Origin: Armatimonadaceae bacterium
GTDB taxonomy: Bacteria; Armatimonadota; Armatimonadia; Armatimonadales; Armatimonadaceae
Length of the DNA: 23,993 nucleotides
Reading direction: 5' to 3'
NCBI GenBank assembly: GCA_030446525.1
Contig: JAUJNC010000068.1
Location: 1 to 23,993, forward strand
Shown: positions 7,548 to 16,440 of the stretch, in pieces
Layout: each line of letters opens with the position of its first letter
How positions within the stretch are numbered: position 1 is the first letter of the stretch
The notes under the pieces: generated by a model
Seen by the model: only the letters and a program-made list of their open reading frames with translations
Told to the model about the DNA's origin: nothing
Databases searched by the model: none
Program-made: the position numbers and the translations under genes

Positions 7548-8756
7548 ATGAAATCAACCAGCGTCGAGCGGGCAACCGTAAAACGGGCAGTAGCCGTTCT
7601 ACCGCAATCGCACGCATGGCCTTTAACCCACCGGGCAGCCGTCGGCTGCGGGATTGGCATGGCTCTGGGGCTAGCGCTCTGGGGTGTGCCGCCCACACAG
7701 CCCCGCAGACGCAGACTGCGCCCAATCTCGTCGCGGACGATACGGCCGCTATCCGCTATCAAATCTATGCTGGTAACACACACGCGCACACCCCCTTCAC
7801 TTCGTCACACGGCATGAAGCCGCCTCTAAACGGTCCGCCGGCCGAGCATCACAGCCGGGCCAAGGCGGCAGGCTACGACTTTTATGTCACCACCGACCAT
7901 TCGCAAGAAGTCGCCTTTGACCCGACCAGCCCCACCAACGCCGCCTGGGTGGCCCACCAAGCAACAGGCCGCCGATGCCACCGACAGCACGTATGTGGGA
8001 CTTGCCGGCTATGAGCACTCCGAGAACAATGGTCCGGACGGCAACGGCCATTTCAACGTCATAAATAGCCCCGCGTATCTGGATGCACTGGAAAAAGGTG
8101 TCGGGATCCAGGAGTTCTACACCTGGCTCAAGACACAGCCGGGTGCGGTTGTTTCCTTCAATCATCCAAAGCCCGAAAGCTATAACAGGTTCGCCTACAG
8201 GGACGCCGGGGTGACGGACATCATCACCCTGCTGGAGGTCATCAACTCCAACAAGAATATCCACTACCCCGCTTTTCTGGTCGCCCTCGACACCGGCTGG
8301 AAGGTCTCGCCGGTGTGCGGCAACGATAACCACGGTTTCTGGGGCATCACCAACCACACATCGCGCACCTTCGTGCTGGCTGAAGACCAAAGCCGCTATC
8401 CTGGACGCGATGAAGAACCGTCGCACCTATGCGGCCCTCGACAAGAACATCCAGATTAAGTACACGGTCAACGGCAAGATCATGGGTTCGACCCTCGACA
8501 GTCCGGGCACCTTCCGATTTGCGATCAACATAGAAGATCCCGACAGCAAAGATGCCGACGACAAGATCACCAAGATCGACATTGTCAAGGACAAAGGCGA
8601 AGTCGTCCAGACGTACACGCCCGACACGCCCGCGCACGCAGTCACCTGGAGCCCGACGATCGAAGACGGCACCAGCAAGTACTTCTTTGTCAGAGTGTGG
8701 AACGCGGGGGCACCACCCCGATGGCGTGGGTGGCCCCGGTCTGGACAGGACGATGA
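7548..8756 (+). CDS. Exported PHP-domain metallophosphoesterase (CehA/McbA-like), frameshifted as sequenced
   Basis: Metal-ligand motifs of a PHP-type hydrolase appear in order across three frames: NTHAHT, YVTTDHSQE, LAGYEHSENN, VSFNHPKPE, LEVINSNKN, LDTGWKVSPVCGNDNHGFWG. A C-terminal domain with a beta-rich look follows (YTVNGKIMGSTLDSPGTFRF, then KYFFVRVWNAG) and ends APVWTGR with TGA at 8754-8756. The N-terminus from ATG 7548 has a basic stretch, then the hydrophobic run GCGIGMALGLALWGV, consistent with a signal peptide or anchor. The enzyme would hydrolyse an unknown phosphoester outside the membrane. Frame changes are needed near 7690, 7960, 8400 and 8710. GC content is visibly lower than in neighbouring genes, which hints at separate origin. 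The motif set is clear; the substrate is not. Confidence 0.72.
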
Positions 8757-8932
8757 TTATGGATCTGACTGCGTTGCATCTGTTTATGCCGCGATTATGG
8801 CCGCGTTAACGGCTTGCCAGCTTATGGCTTGATCTGCGCCACAGCCTGCAAGTTCTCACATAGCCTGGGTTCTGACGACCTGCCTCCTTTTGCTTACCCA
8901 TGTGCCCCTGACAAAAAATGGGAAGCCAGCGT

Positions 8933-8960
8933 TTGAAGGACCCGGCCTGGGCGGGTATCT
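8933..8960 (+). promoter_or_regulatory. Candidate promoter for the aldo/keto reductase gene
   Basis: TTGAAG (8933-8938) and GTATCT (8955-8960) are spaced by 16 bases within the 266-bp gap between the PHP gene and the reductase. The rest of the gap holds nothing I recognise beyond two copies of CCTGACAAAA (starting near 8907 and 8966). Weak evidence. Confidence 0.25.
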
Positions 8961-9022
8961 ACCTCCTGACAAAAGGTCGTTCATTTTGGACGGTGCTTCC
9001 CCCACAACGAGGAGGTTTCTCG

Positions 9023-9931
9023 ATGCCCGCAGTTCTTTCCCCCGCGCGCCCGCTGGGCAAAACGGGCGTGACGGTTCCCTTGATCGGCTACGGCACGGCG
9101 CCGCTCGGCAAAGAGCACGTGTCGCCGGAGCACGCCGTGCGCTGCCTGAACCACGCCATCGATAGCGGCATCACGTACCTGGATACGTCGCCGGACTACG
9201 GCAGCGAGCCCAAGGTGGGCGAGGTGATGAAGACGCGCCGCCACGAGGTGTTCCTGGCCACCAAGGTCAACCGGCGCAGCAAGCAGGGCGTGCTTGACGA
9301 GCTCAAAGAGTCTCTCGAAAAGCTGCAAACGGACCACATAGACCTGATCCAGGTGCACGCGATAAACGCGTGGGCCGACCTGGAGCAGGCGCTAGCCCCC
9401 GACGGCGCGCTGTCCGCATTGGAAGAGGCGCGCGACCAGGGGTTGGTGCGCTTCATCGGCATCACGGGGCACGCCCGCCCGGAGCTGCTGGCGCACGCGC
9501 TCGACCAGTACCCGTTCGACACCGTCCTGGTGGCGCTCGGGATGGCGGACCGGCTGGTGACCAGCCCCGAAACGTTCCTGCTGCCCAAGGCCCAGCAAAA
9601 GAACGCCGGGGTGATCGCGATGAAGGTGCTGGGCCACGGCGAGTTCAAAAACGTCGACCTGGCCCTGCGCTACTCGCTGGGCCTGCCCGGCGTGTCGCTG
9701 GCGATCGTCGGGATGGACGTGCCGATACAGATCGACCAGATCGTCGGCATGGCGGCGAACTTCCAGCCTCTGGAGGAGCGCGAGGAGGAGCTGCTGATCG
9801 AAGAGGTGCGCCCCCTGGTGGAGCAGGACGCCACCCAGAGCAAGAACGGGCGAGGGCCCCTGTTCTGGCTGCACGACACGGCGGTCATGGGCTGGCAGCA
9901 GCACGACGAGCCGGTGATGGTGAGCTACTAG
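9023..9931 (+). CDS. Aldo/keto reductase
   Basis: This is an NADPH-dependent carbonyl oxidoreductase with a TIM-barrel fold, cytoplasmic. The catalytic tetrad is visible as D54 and Y59 (YLDTSPDYG), K81 (LATKV) and H112 (IQVH). At 302 residues it has normal family length. The C-terminal half carries KVLGHGEF and the LALRYSLGLPGVSLAIVGM strand/helix that places it with the AKR proteins related to predicted ferredoxin-like and YghZ-type reductases, though it lacks the extra Fe-S domain. ATG 9023 is chosen because GAGGAGG ends seven bases upstream. An in-frame start at 8918 would add 35 unconserved residues. The gene stands alone between its own candidate promoter and a strong terminator. Physiological substrate unknown. 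Confidence 0.9.
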   Translation: MPAVLSPARPLGKTGVTVPLIGYGTAPLGKEHVSPEHAVRCLNHAIDSGITYLDTSPDYGSEPKVGEVMKTRRHEVFLATKVNRRSKQGVLDELKESLEKLQTDHIDLIQVHAINAWADLEQALAPDGALSALEEARDQGLVRFIGITGHARPELLAHALDQYPFDTVLVALGMADRLVTSPETFLLPKAQQKNAGVIAMKVLGHGEFKNVDLALRYSLGLPGVSLAIVGMDVPIQIDQIVGMAANFQPLEEREEELLIEEVRPLVEQDATQSKNGRGPLFWLHDTAVMGWQQHDEPVMVSY

Positions 9932-9966
9932 CGCCGCAGGACGGGCGGCCACGGCCGCCTGGCTCA

Positions 9967-10020
9967 CCGAGCGCCCCGGCAACCGGGATGACCGCCGGGG
10001 CGCTCGGATGTTTTCTTATT
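9967..10020 (+). terminator. Strong intrinsic terminator after the aldo/keto reductase
   Basis: A perfect 14-bp stem CCGAGCGCCCCGGC (9967-9980) pairs with GCCGGGGCGCTCGG (9994-10007) around a 13-base loop, followed by ATGTTTTCTTATTCTT. The U-rich tract includes the first possible ATG of the next gene (10008), which bears on that gene's start. Confidence 0.88.
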
Positions 10021-10034
10021 CTTCTGGATACGCC

Positions 10035-10706
10035 GTGGCGACACCACCCGACAAGCGGGAAAAGGTTCCTCCGGAGGAAGTGCGCGCCGTGATGGAGACG
10101 CTGGCGGCGGCGTATCACGGGCGCGGGGCGGTGGAGCTGGGCGAACCTTACCGCGTGCTGGTGGCGACCATCATTTCGCAGCGGACGCGCGAGGAACAAA
10201 CGACCGCCGTCTCACAGCGGGTCTTCGCCCGGTACCCCGACGTCCCCGCACTGGCGCACGCGGACGAAGCCGAGCTCTACGACCTGCTGGAAGGCAGTGA
10301 GTACCGCGAGGACAAGGCCCCGCGCCTGATCGCCCTGGCCCGGCTCCTCGTGGAGCGGTTCGGCGGGCAGGTGCCCGACAGCCTCGAGGACCTGCTGGCG
10401 CTGCCGGGCGTGGGGCGCAAAACGGCGAACTGCGTCCTGATCTACGCCTTCGACCGCGCCGCCCTTTGCGTCGACACCCACTGCCATCGCATCGCCAACC
10501 GGCTCGGCTGGGTGTCGACGAAAACGCCGGATCAGACCGAGCGCGCCTTGGAGGCGGTGATGCCCAGGGATCTATGGGCCGGCAGCAACCGTCTGTTCCT
10601 CCAGCACGGCCGGGCCACCTGCCTCCCTACCCTCCCCGTTTGCAGCCGCTGCCCCGTGCGCCCGTGGTGCGACTACGGCCAGTCCGCCGCCACCAACAAG
10701 CGATAG
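10035..10706 (+). CDS. nth: Endonuclease III (DNA glycosylase/AP lyase)
   Basis: Base-excision-repair enzyme that removes oxidised pyrimidines and nicks the abasic site. The helix-hairpin-helix LPGVGRKTANCVL carries the catalytic Lys. VDTHCHRIANRLGW supplies the catalytic Asp. The C-terminus has the [4Fe-4S] loop C-x6-C-x2-C-x5-C (CLPTLPVCSRCPVRPWC). The start is uncertain. ATG 10008 lies in the T-tract of the preceding terminator, so it is unlikely to be translated from an upstream transcript. GTG 10035 is given here. GTG 10089 or ATG 10092, behind GGAGGA at 10072-10077, would give a protein of about 204 residues, closest to the usual family size. Family certain; start open. Confidence 0.92.
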   Translation: MATPPDKREKVPPEEVRAVMETLAAAYHGRGAVELGEPYRVLVATIISQRTREEQTTAVSQRVFARYPDVPALAHADEAELYDLLEGSEYREDKAPRLIALARLLVERFGGQVPDSLEDLLALPGVGRKTANCVLIYAFDRAALCVDTHCHRIANRLGWVSTKTPDQTERALEAVMPRDLWAGSNRLFLQHGRATCLPTLPVCSRCPVRPWCDYGQSAATNKR

Positions 10707-10712
10707 CCCTGT

Positions 10713-11110
10713 TCATCGGATAAAGAGCACAGGACACGTGCCGGCCGCATTCACTGCGTCCAGCTCGTGGTGGTCTGTCGAGACGAGCGGACCGCCCAAG
10801 CGCCGCGCCATTGCGACGGCAAAGGCATCAGCGACGGAAAGGCGGTGCGTGGCTTTGACGTGTGCCGCGTCCTTCCAGAAAGCAGCGTCCATGTCCTCGC
10901 GCACGGCGACCCCGGCGATTGAAGAAAGCGAACGGAGCGCTCCGCATAAGCTGCGTCTTTGGCCCGCTCGAAACCGTAGTAGATCTCAAACAGGTTGACG
11001 GCGTGGAGGTGGCAGCCGCCGGGGTTGGCCCGCAGAAGCTGCCGCACGATTAAAGCGCCTCGCTCCAAGCGCAACAGGGCGATGAACGCCCCGGCATCGA
11101 AAACGATCAT
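10713..11110 (-). CDS. PIN-domain toxin (VapC-like), one frameshift
   Basis: PIN toxins are magnesium-dependent RNases. The N-terminal frame (from ATG at 11110) reads MIVFDAGAFIALLRLE with the first acidic ligand and NLFEIYYGFERAK with the second. The C-terminal frame reads VREDMDAAFWKDAAHVKA, SVADAFAVAMARRL (third acidic residue) and LVSTDHHELDAV (fourth), ending at TGA 10713. The two parts join by a single-base change in a C/G run near 10910 and would give about 132 residues, the standard size. All four acidic positions survive, so sequencing error is plausible. The ATG overlaps the antitoxin stop as ATGA. Its 3' end lies seven bases from the convergent nth stop. Confidence 0.78.
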
Positions 11111-11382
11111 CCAAACCGCTCTGCGAAGCGACGCTCCTCCCGTTCCGTTTCCCGCTGCCGCTCGCGGTGCAAATCCTCGCTGGAAAACGGCACGTCAACG
11201 GCAACGCCCAGGGCGGCATCAATGGCCGCAAGGCGTGCGGCCTCCTGCTCGTCCACCGCCGGCGTGGGCAAAAGCAGTCCCTCGATGAGCCGCAGCGCGT
11301 ATTCCGGCGCTTGCATCCCGCGCTTGGCCGCTTCTTCTTGCAGCCGTCTTTCCAGCTCCGGCGTTGATGGAATCGTCAACAT
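11107..11382 (-). CDS. Antitoxin of the PIN toxin
   Basis: A 91-residue acidic protein starting MLTIPSTPELERRLQEEAAK. Residues 2-35 look like a short ribbon-helix-helix-type DNA-binding segment (beta strand LTIPSTPE, then two helices), although confident fold assignment is not possible by eye. The C-terminal half is charged (DLHRERQRETEREERRFAE), as in toxin-neutralising tails. It sits directly upstream of the PIN toxin with a 4-base overlap, the classic antitoxin-first order. GAGGGGTAAGGGG precedes the ATG. Autoregulation would be expected but no operator is obvious. Confidence 0.72.
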   Translation of the reverse strand: MLTIPSTPELERRLQEEAAKRGMQAPEYALRLIEGLLLPTPAVDEQEAARLAAIDAALGVAVDVPFSSEDLHRERQRETEREERRFAERFG

Positions 11383-11488
11383 ATCGGCCCCTTACCCCTC
11401 GCTTTTTTGGGACGTCTTCCCTCCCGTTCTCGCCCCTGTGGTTTCCGATTTCATGCGGTCGGCGTCCGGTTCGCGCTTGCCGGGTTTA

Positions 11489-11517
11489 AGTATAACCGAC
11501 CGGCAGGCAAATAGCAA
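11489..11517 (-). promoter_or_regulatory. Promoter of the toxin-antitoxin operon
   Basis: On the minus strand TTGCTA (11517-11512) and TATACT (11494-11489) are separated by exactly 17 bases, a close match to the housekeeping consensus. Transcription would start near 11482, leaving a leader of about 100 bases before the antitoxin ATG. This site lies in the 320-bp gap 11383-11702. Confidence 0.6.
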
Positions 11518-11702
11518 AAGCTCGCCCGAATAATCACGCCCCGGTCATCAACGTCTCCTTCGGCAAGCACGTCTGTACCCGCGCCCTTCCGCTGCCCGAC
11601 CCGTCCCGTGCCGGCCCGTGGGCGCGGGCGCGCCGCTGGCGCGGTTTGACCTTCACGGCATCGGGGAAAAAGTGCGGTCAGAGCCAGAAAGGAACGAGAC
11701 AC
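11518..11702. other. GC-rich intergenic stretch upstream of a small conserved-looking gene
   Basis: No coding frame here looks genuine. The stretch contains GC-rich, partly self-complementary sequence (about 11610-11645), TTGACC at 11646-11651 as a possible -35 without a convincing -10, and the ribosome binding site AAAGGAA at 11688-11694 for the gene at 11703. Confidence 0.4.
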
Positions 11703-12089
11703 ATGTCACAAGGCAAAGTCGACGAACGTCCGGACGAGTACGAGGCGGATCTGCACCCGGATAACCGGGCGGGCCAGCACGCGGGCGTGACCGAGACCCC
11801 GATGATCCCCGCCTACGACATCAAGGAACTGCACGAGATGCTCTCACAGTTCCGCGACGACGAGATGAAGCAGCTCATGGTCCTGGCGCCGGGCGCGCGG
11901 CTGGAGCAGGGCGCGATCTACTATGACCTGCGGCACCCGGAAAAGGGCGAGTTCAAGGCGATGGGCGGCATGGAAGCCGGCCCGGGCGACTACTACGTGC
12001 CCAAGGGCGAAACGGACTATGTGCTTTGGAACCGGCTGATCGGCGTGGATAACCCGGACCGGCTGGATGTCGCCGCCGGGCCGCCATAA
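11703..12089 (+). CDS. Uncharacterised small acidic protein
   Basis: A 128-residue soluble protein with no signal peptide or membrane segment. The first 30 residues are polar and probably disordered. From residue 37 on (AYDIKELHEMLSQFRDDEMK) there is a predicted helix, then a strand-rich part (LMVLAPGARLEQGAIYYDLR, FKAMGGMEAGPGDYYVPKGE) and a conserved-looking end (DYVLWNRLIGVDNPDRLD). The style resembles short conserved hypothetical proteins of high-GC soil bacteria, but I do not recognise a named domain. ATG 11703 follows AAAGGAA by eight bases. Codon use matches the surrounding chromosome. It could be the first gene of the downstream glycan operon or independent; the 121-bp gap does not settle this. 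Confidence 0.75.
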   Translation: MSQGKVDERPDEYEADLHPDNRAGQHAGVTETPMIPAYDIKELHEMLSQFRDDEMKQLMVLAPGARLEQGAIYYDLRHPEKGEFKAMGGMEAGPGDYYVPKGETDYVLWNRLIGVDNPDRLDVAAGPP

Positions 12090-12112
12090 CCCGCACCCAA
12101 TTTCGCCGCCGC

Positions 12113-12155
12113 CTGAAGAAGAAGAAGGAGAATAGAAAGAAGAACAAGAAGTAAG
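12113..12155 (+). other. Purine-only tract
   Basis: The stretch is almost entirely A and G with AAG repeats, sharply different from the GC-rich surroundings. In one frame it reads L followed by a Lys/Glu/Asn-rich string that ends at TAA (12152-12154). That frame is open back through the end of the preceding gene but has no start of its own, so I do not call a gene. Confidence 0.4.
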
Positions 12156-12210
12156 GGGCTTGGTGCGGACGGCGCCGGATAAAAAGTTATGAGGCAGAGC
12201 ATCAAGCGAC

Positions 12211-13302
<1,092 letters not shown>

Positions 13303-13322
13303 AGAGCGCAGTGGGAGCGACC

Positions 13323-14279
13323 ATGCGCGCCGCGGTGATCGCCGAGCCGCGGCACGTCCGCATCGAAGAGGTGGCGGTCCCGGAGCCGGGGCCCGGGCAG
13401 GTGCGCGTGCGCCTGGAGGGCTGCGGCGTGTGCGCCTCCAACCTGCCGCCGTGGGAGGGGCGGCCCTGGTTCACCTACCCGATGGAGCCGGGCGGGCTGG
13501 GCCACGAGGGCTGGGGCCGCATCGATGCGACCGGGGAGGGCGTGACCGGCCTCGGCGCGGGGGACCGCGTGGCGCTGCTTTCCCTGAACGCCTACGCCGA
13601 GTACGACGTCACCGATGCCCAGGCCGACGTGCGGCTCGCCGCGCCCAGGGACAAGGGGCGTGTCCCCGGCGAGCCGCGGGGCTGCGCCATGCACATCTTC
13701 CGGCGCAGCGGCGTCCAGGCCGGCGAGACGGTGGCGGTCGTCGGCGTCGGCTTTCTGGGCGCCCTGCTCGTGCGGCTCGCCGCCGCCGCGGGCGCGCGCG
13801 TGCTCGCCGTCAGCCGGCGCCCGTTCGCCCTGTCGGTCGCCCGCTCCTTCGGCGCGGCCGAGACGATCCCGATGGAGGACCACGGGCAGATCATCGAGCG
13901 GGTCAGGGCGCTGACCCAGGGCGCGTTCGCGCCGTGCGTGATCGAGGCCGTGGGCAAGCAGTGGCCGCTGGACCTGGCGGCCGAGCTGACGGCGGTGCGG
14001 GGCCGGCTGATCGTCGCCGGCTACCATCAGGACGGCCCGCGGCAGGTCAACATGCAGCTCTGGAACTGGCGCGGGCTGGACGTGATCAACGCGCACGAGC
14101 GCGACCCCCGCGTCTACCGCGACGGCATGCGCGCGGCCGTGGACGCCGTGGCGGGCGGCCATCTGGACCCCTCGCCGCTGTACACGCACACCTTCCCGCT
14201 CGAACGGCTCGCGGACGCGCTGGACATAACGAACGAGCGCCCGGACGGCTTCATGAAGGCGCTGGTGACGTGCCGATGA
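13323..14279 (+). CDS. Zinc-type medium-chain dehydrogenase
   Basis: MDR-superfamily alcohol/polyol dehydrogenase. Catalytic zinc ligands C37 (GCGVCASN) and H61-E62 (GHEGWG) are present. The NAD-binding motif VVGVGFLG starts near residue 139. The structural-zinc four-cysteine loop of classic alcohol dehydrogenases is absent, and the protein (318 residues) is shorter than they are. A segment near residues 100-115 (RLAAPRDKGRVPGEP) is less conserved-looking than its surroundings. ATG 13323 follows GGGAG and lies 20 bases after the epimerase stop. Its own stop overlaps the next start as ATGA. Between a sugar epimerase and three glycosyltransferases, oxidation or reduction of a sugar intermediate is likely. 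That is inference from context. Confidence 0.88.
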   Translation: MRAAVIAEPRHVRIEEVAVPEPGPGQVRVRLEGCGVCASNLPPWEGRPWFTYPMEPGGLGHEGWGRIDATGEGVTGLGAGDRVALLSLNAYAEYDVTDAQADVRLAAPRDKGRVPGEPRGCAMHIFRRSGVQAGETVAVVGVGFLGALLVRLAAAAGARVLAVSRRPFALSVARSFGAAETIPMEDHGQIIERVRALTQGAFAPCVIEAVGKQWPLDLAAELTAVRGRLIVAGYHQDGPRQVNMQLWNWRGLDVINAHERDPRVYRDGMRAAVDAVAGGHLDPSPLYTHTFPLERLADALDITNERPDGFMKALVTCR

Positions 14280-15352
14280 AGGTGTTTTTCACGGCCGACA
14301 CGGTCGGCGGCGTCTGGACGTACTCCCTGGAACTCGCGCGGGCGCTCGCGCCGCACGGGATCGAGGTCGCACTGGCCACGATGGGCGCGCCGCTCACCAA
14401 ACAGCAGTGCCAGGAGACCCAGCGCATCCCCGGGCTGGATGTATTCGAGAGCGGCTTCAAGCTGGAGTGGATGGAAGACCCCTGGCAGGACGTGGCGCGG
14501 GCCGGCGCGTGGCTGCTCGAGATCGCCGGGCGCGTCCGGCCGGACGTGGTGCACCTGAACGGCTTCGCGCACGGGGCGCTGCCCTGGCCCGCGCCGGTCC
14601 TCATCGCCGGACATTCGTGCGTCCTGTCGTGGTGGCAGGCCGTCCGGGACGAGGCCGCGCCCGGCTCGTGGGACCGGTACCGGAGCGAGGTGGGCCGCGG
14701 CCTGCAGGCCGCCGATATCGTGGCGGCGCCGACGCGGTCGATGCTGCAGGCGCTTGAGCGGCACTACGGGCCCTTCCGTGCGGCGCGTGTCGTGCCGAAC
14801 GGGCGGGACGCGGCGCTCTTCGGCCCCGGCGCGAAAGAGCCGTTCGTGCTTTCGGCGGGGCGCCTGTGGGACGAGGCCAAGAACGTGGGGGCGCTGGAGC
14901 GGGTCGCGCCGCGCCTGCCGTGGCCCCTCTACGTCGCGGGCGAAGACCAGCACCCCGACGGCGGGCACGTGCGGCACGAGAGCGCCCGGCTCCTGGGGCG
15001 GCTTTCGCCGCCGGCGCTCGCCGGTTGGCTCGCGCGCGCCGCGATCTACGCGTTACCGGCGCGCTACGAGCCGTTCGGCCTGTCCGCGCTCGAGGCCGGC
15101 CTCGCCGGCTGCGCCCTCGTGCTGGGGGACATCCCCAGCCTGCGCGAGGTGTGGGGCGAGGCCGCCGTCTTCGTCCCGCCCGACGACACCGGCGCGCTGG
15201 AGCAGGCGCTGACAGCACTGATGGCCGACGCGCCCCGCCGGGAATCCCTCGCCGCCCGCGCCCGCGCCCGCGCCCTGCTGTATACGCCCCGGCAGATGGC
15301 GGCGGGCTACCTGCAGGCGTACCGCGACCTGTTGACGGGAGTTGAGGGATGA
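14276..15352 (+). CDS. Family-4-type glycosyltransferase
   Basis: A GT-B retaining glycosyltransferase of 358 residues. The N-terminal Rossmann half begins MKVFFTADTVGGVWTYSLEL, the glycine-rich acceptor-side loop of GT4 enzymes. The C-terminal half has SAGRLWDEAKN, the first strand of the donor domain, and the E-x7-E donor motif in YEPFGLSALEAG, followed by CALVLGDIPSLREVW. No signal peptide or membrane segment is present, so it is cytoplasmic or peripheral and would use a nucleotide-sugar donor. Start ATG 14276 overlaps the dehydrogenase stop. Its stop overlaps the next start in ATGA, so the operon is tightly coupled. Confidence 0.92.
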   Translation: MKVFFTADTVGGVWTYSLELARALAPHGIEVALATMGAPLTKQQCQETQRIPGLDVFESGFKLEWMEDPWQDVARAGAWLLEIAGRVRPDVVHLNGFAHGALPWPAPVLIAGHSCVLSWWQAVRDEAAPGSWDRYRSEVGRGLQAADIVAAPTRSMLQALERHYGPFRAARVVPNGRDAALFGPGAKEPFVLSAGRLWDEAKNVGALERVAPRLPWPLYVAGEDQHPDGGHVRHESARLLGRLSPPALAGWLARAAIYALPARYEPFGLSALEAGLAGCALVLGDIPSLREVWGEAAVFVPPDDTGALEQALTALMADAPRRESLAARARARALLYTPRQMAAGYLQAYRDLLTGVEG

Positions 15353-16437
15353 ACATCGCGTTCTTCGGATCCAGCCTGGTTTCGGCGTACTGGAACGGTG
15401 CGGCCACCTACTACCGCGGCATCCTGCGGGCGCTGCACGCGCGCGGGCACCGCATCACGTTCTACGAGCCGGACGCCTACGACCGGCAGAAGCACCGCGA
15501 CATACCCGACCCCCACTGGGCCGAGGTCGTGGTCTACCCGGGCGAAGGCGAGGCGGGGGCGCTCGCCGCGCTGGAAAGCGCGCGCGGGGCGGACCTGCTG
15601 GTCAAAGCCAGCGGCGTCGGCGTGTTCGACGCCCTGCTCGAGGCCGCCGTGCTCGACCTTCGGCGCCCCGGCGGCCTGGTGGCGTTCTGGGACGTGGACG
15701 CGCCCGCGACGCTCGACCGCGTCCGGAACGACCCCGTCGACCCTTTCCTGCCCTTGATCGGGCGCTACGACCTGGTGCTCACCTACGGCGGCGGCGACCC
15801 CGTCGTGCGGGCCTACCAGGCGCTGGGCGCGCGCCGGTGCGTGCCCATCTACAACGCGCTCGACCCCGACACCCACCACCCCGTCGCGCCCGACGCGCGC
15901 TTCGCGGGCGATCTGGGCTTTCTCGGGAACCGCCTGCCCGACCGCGAGGCGCGCGTCGAGGAGTTTTTCCTGCGCGCCGCGGCCGACCTGCCCGGGCGCC
16001 GCTTCCTGCTCGGCGGGAGCGGCTGGGGCGACAAGCCGATGCCCGCGAACGTCCGCTACGTCGGGCACGTTTACACGCGCGACCACAACGCGTTCAACGT
16101 CACGCCGCGCGCCGTCCTGAACGTCAGCCGCGAAAGCATGGCGCGCTACGGCTTTTCGCCGGCCACGCGCGTGTTCGAGGCGGCGGGAGCCGGCGCGTGC
16201 CTGATCACGGACTATTGGGAGGGCATCGAGCAGTTCTTGGAGCCGGGGCGCGAAGTCCTTGTCGCCCGCGACGGGGGCGAGGTGACCGAGCACGTGCGCG
16301 CACTCACCCCGGAGCGGGCGCGCGCCATCGGCGACGCGGCGCGGCGCCGCGTGCTCGCGGAGCACACGTACGCGCACCGGGCGGAGAAGCTGGAGGCGGT
16401 CCTATCATCCCCCGGCTCCCTTCTCTCGGAGGGATAG
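15349..16437 (+). CDS. CgeB-family glycosyltransferase, first copy
   Basis: A 362-residue GT-B-like protein beginning MNIAFFGSSLVSAYWNGAAT. The C-terminal donor-type half has NVTPRAVLNVSRESMARYGF, then SPATRVFEAAGAGACLITDY and WEGIEQFLEPGREV, which are characteristic of the CgeB/spore-maturation-like glycosyltransferase family. The family is named after a sporulation protein but is widespread in non-sporulating bacteria, and substrates are mostly unknown. It overlaps the GT4 gene by four bases and is followed after three bases by a paralogue. The end is rich in Ser/Pro (LSSPGSLLSEG) and probably flexible. Confidence 0.85.
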   Translation: MNIAFFGSSLVSAYWNGAATYYRGILRALHARGHRITFYEPDAYDRQKHRDIPDPHWAEVVVYPGEGEAGALAALESARGADLLVKASGVGVFDALLEAAVLDLRRPGGLVAFWDVDAPATLDRVRNDPVDPFLPLIGRYDLVLTYGGGDPVVRAYQALGARRCVPIYNALDPDTHHPVAPDARFAGDLGFLGNRLPDREARVEEFFLRAAADLPGRRFLLGGSGWGDKPMPANVRYVGHVYTRDHNAFNVTPRAVLNVSRESMARYGFSPATRVFEAAGAGACLITDYWEGIEQFLEPGREVLVARDGGEVTEHVRALTPERARAIGDAARRRVLAEHTYAHRAEKLEAVLSSPGSLLSEG

Positions 16438-16440
16438 GAC

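Noticed and set aside
11451..11702. Minus-strand 83-codon frame in the gap before the small conserved-looking gene
   Set aside because: No motif or binding site, and it overlaps the toxin-antitoxin promoter; composition looks non-coding.
13430..15352. 640-codon plus-strand frame extending upstream of the GT4 gene
   Set aside because: The part before 14276 is an Arg/Ala/Gly-rich shadow of the dehydrogenase; the real GT4 start is the ATGA overlap.
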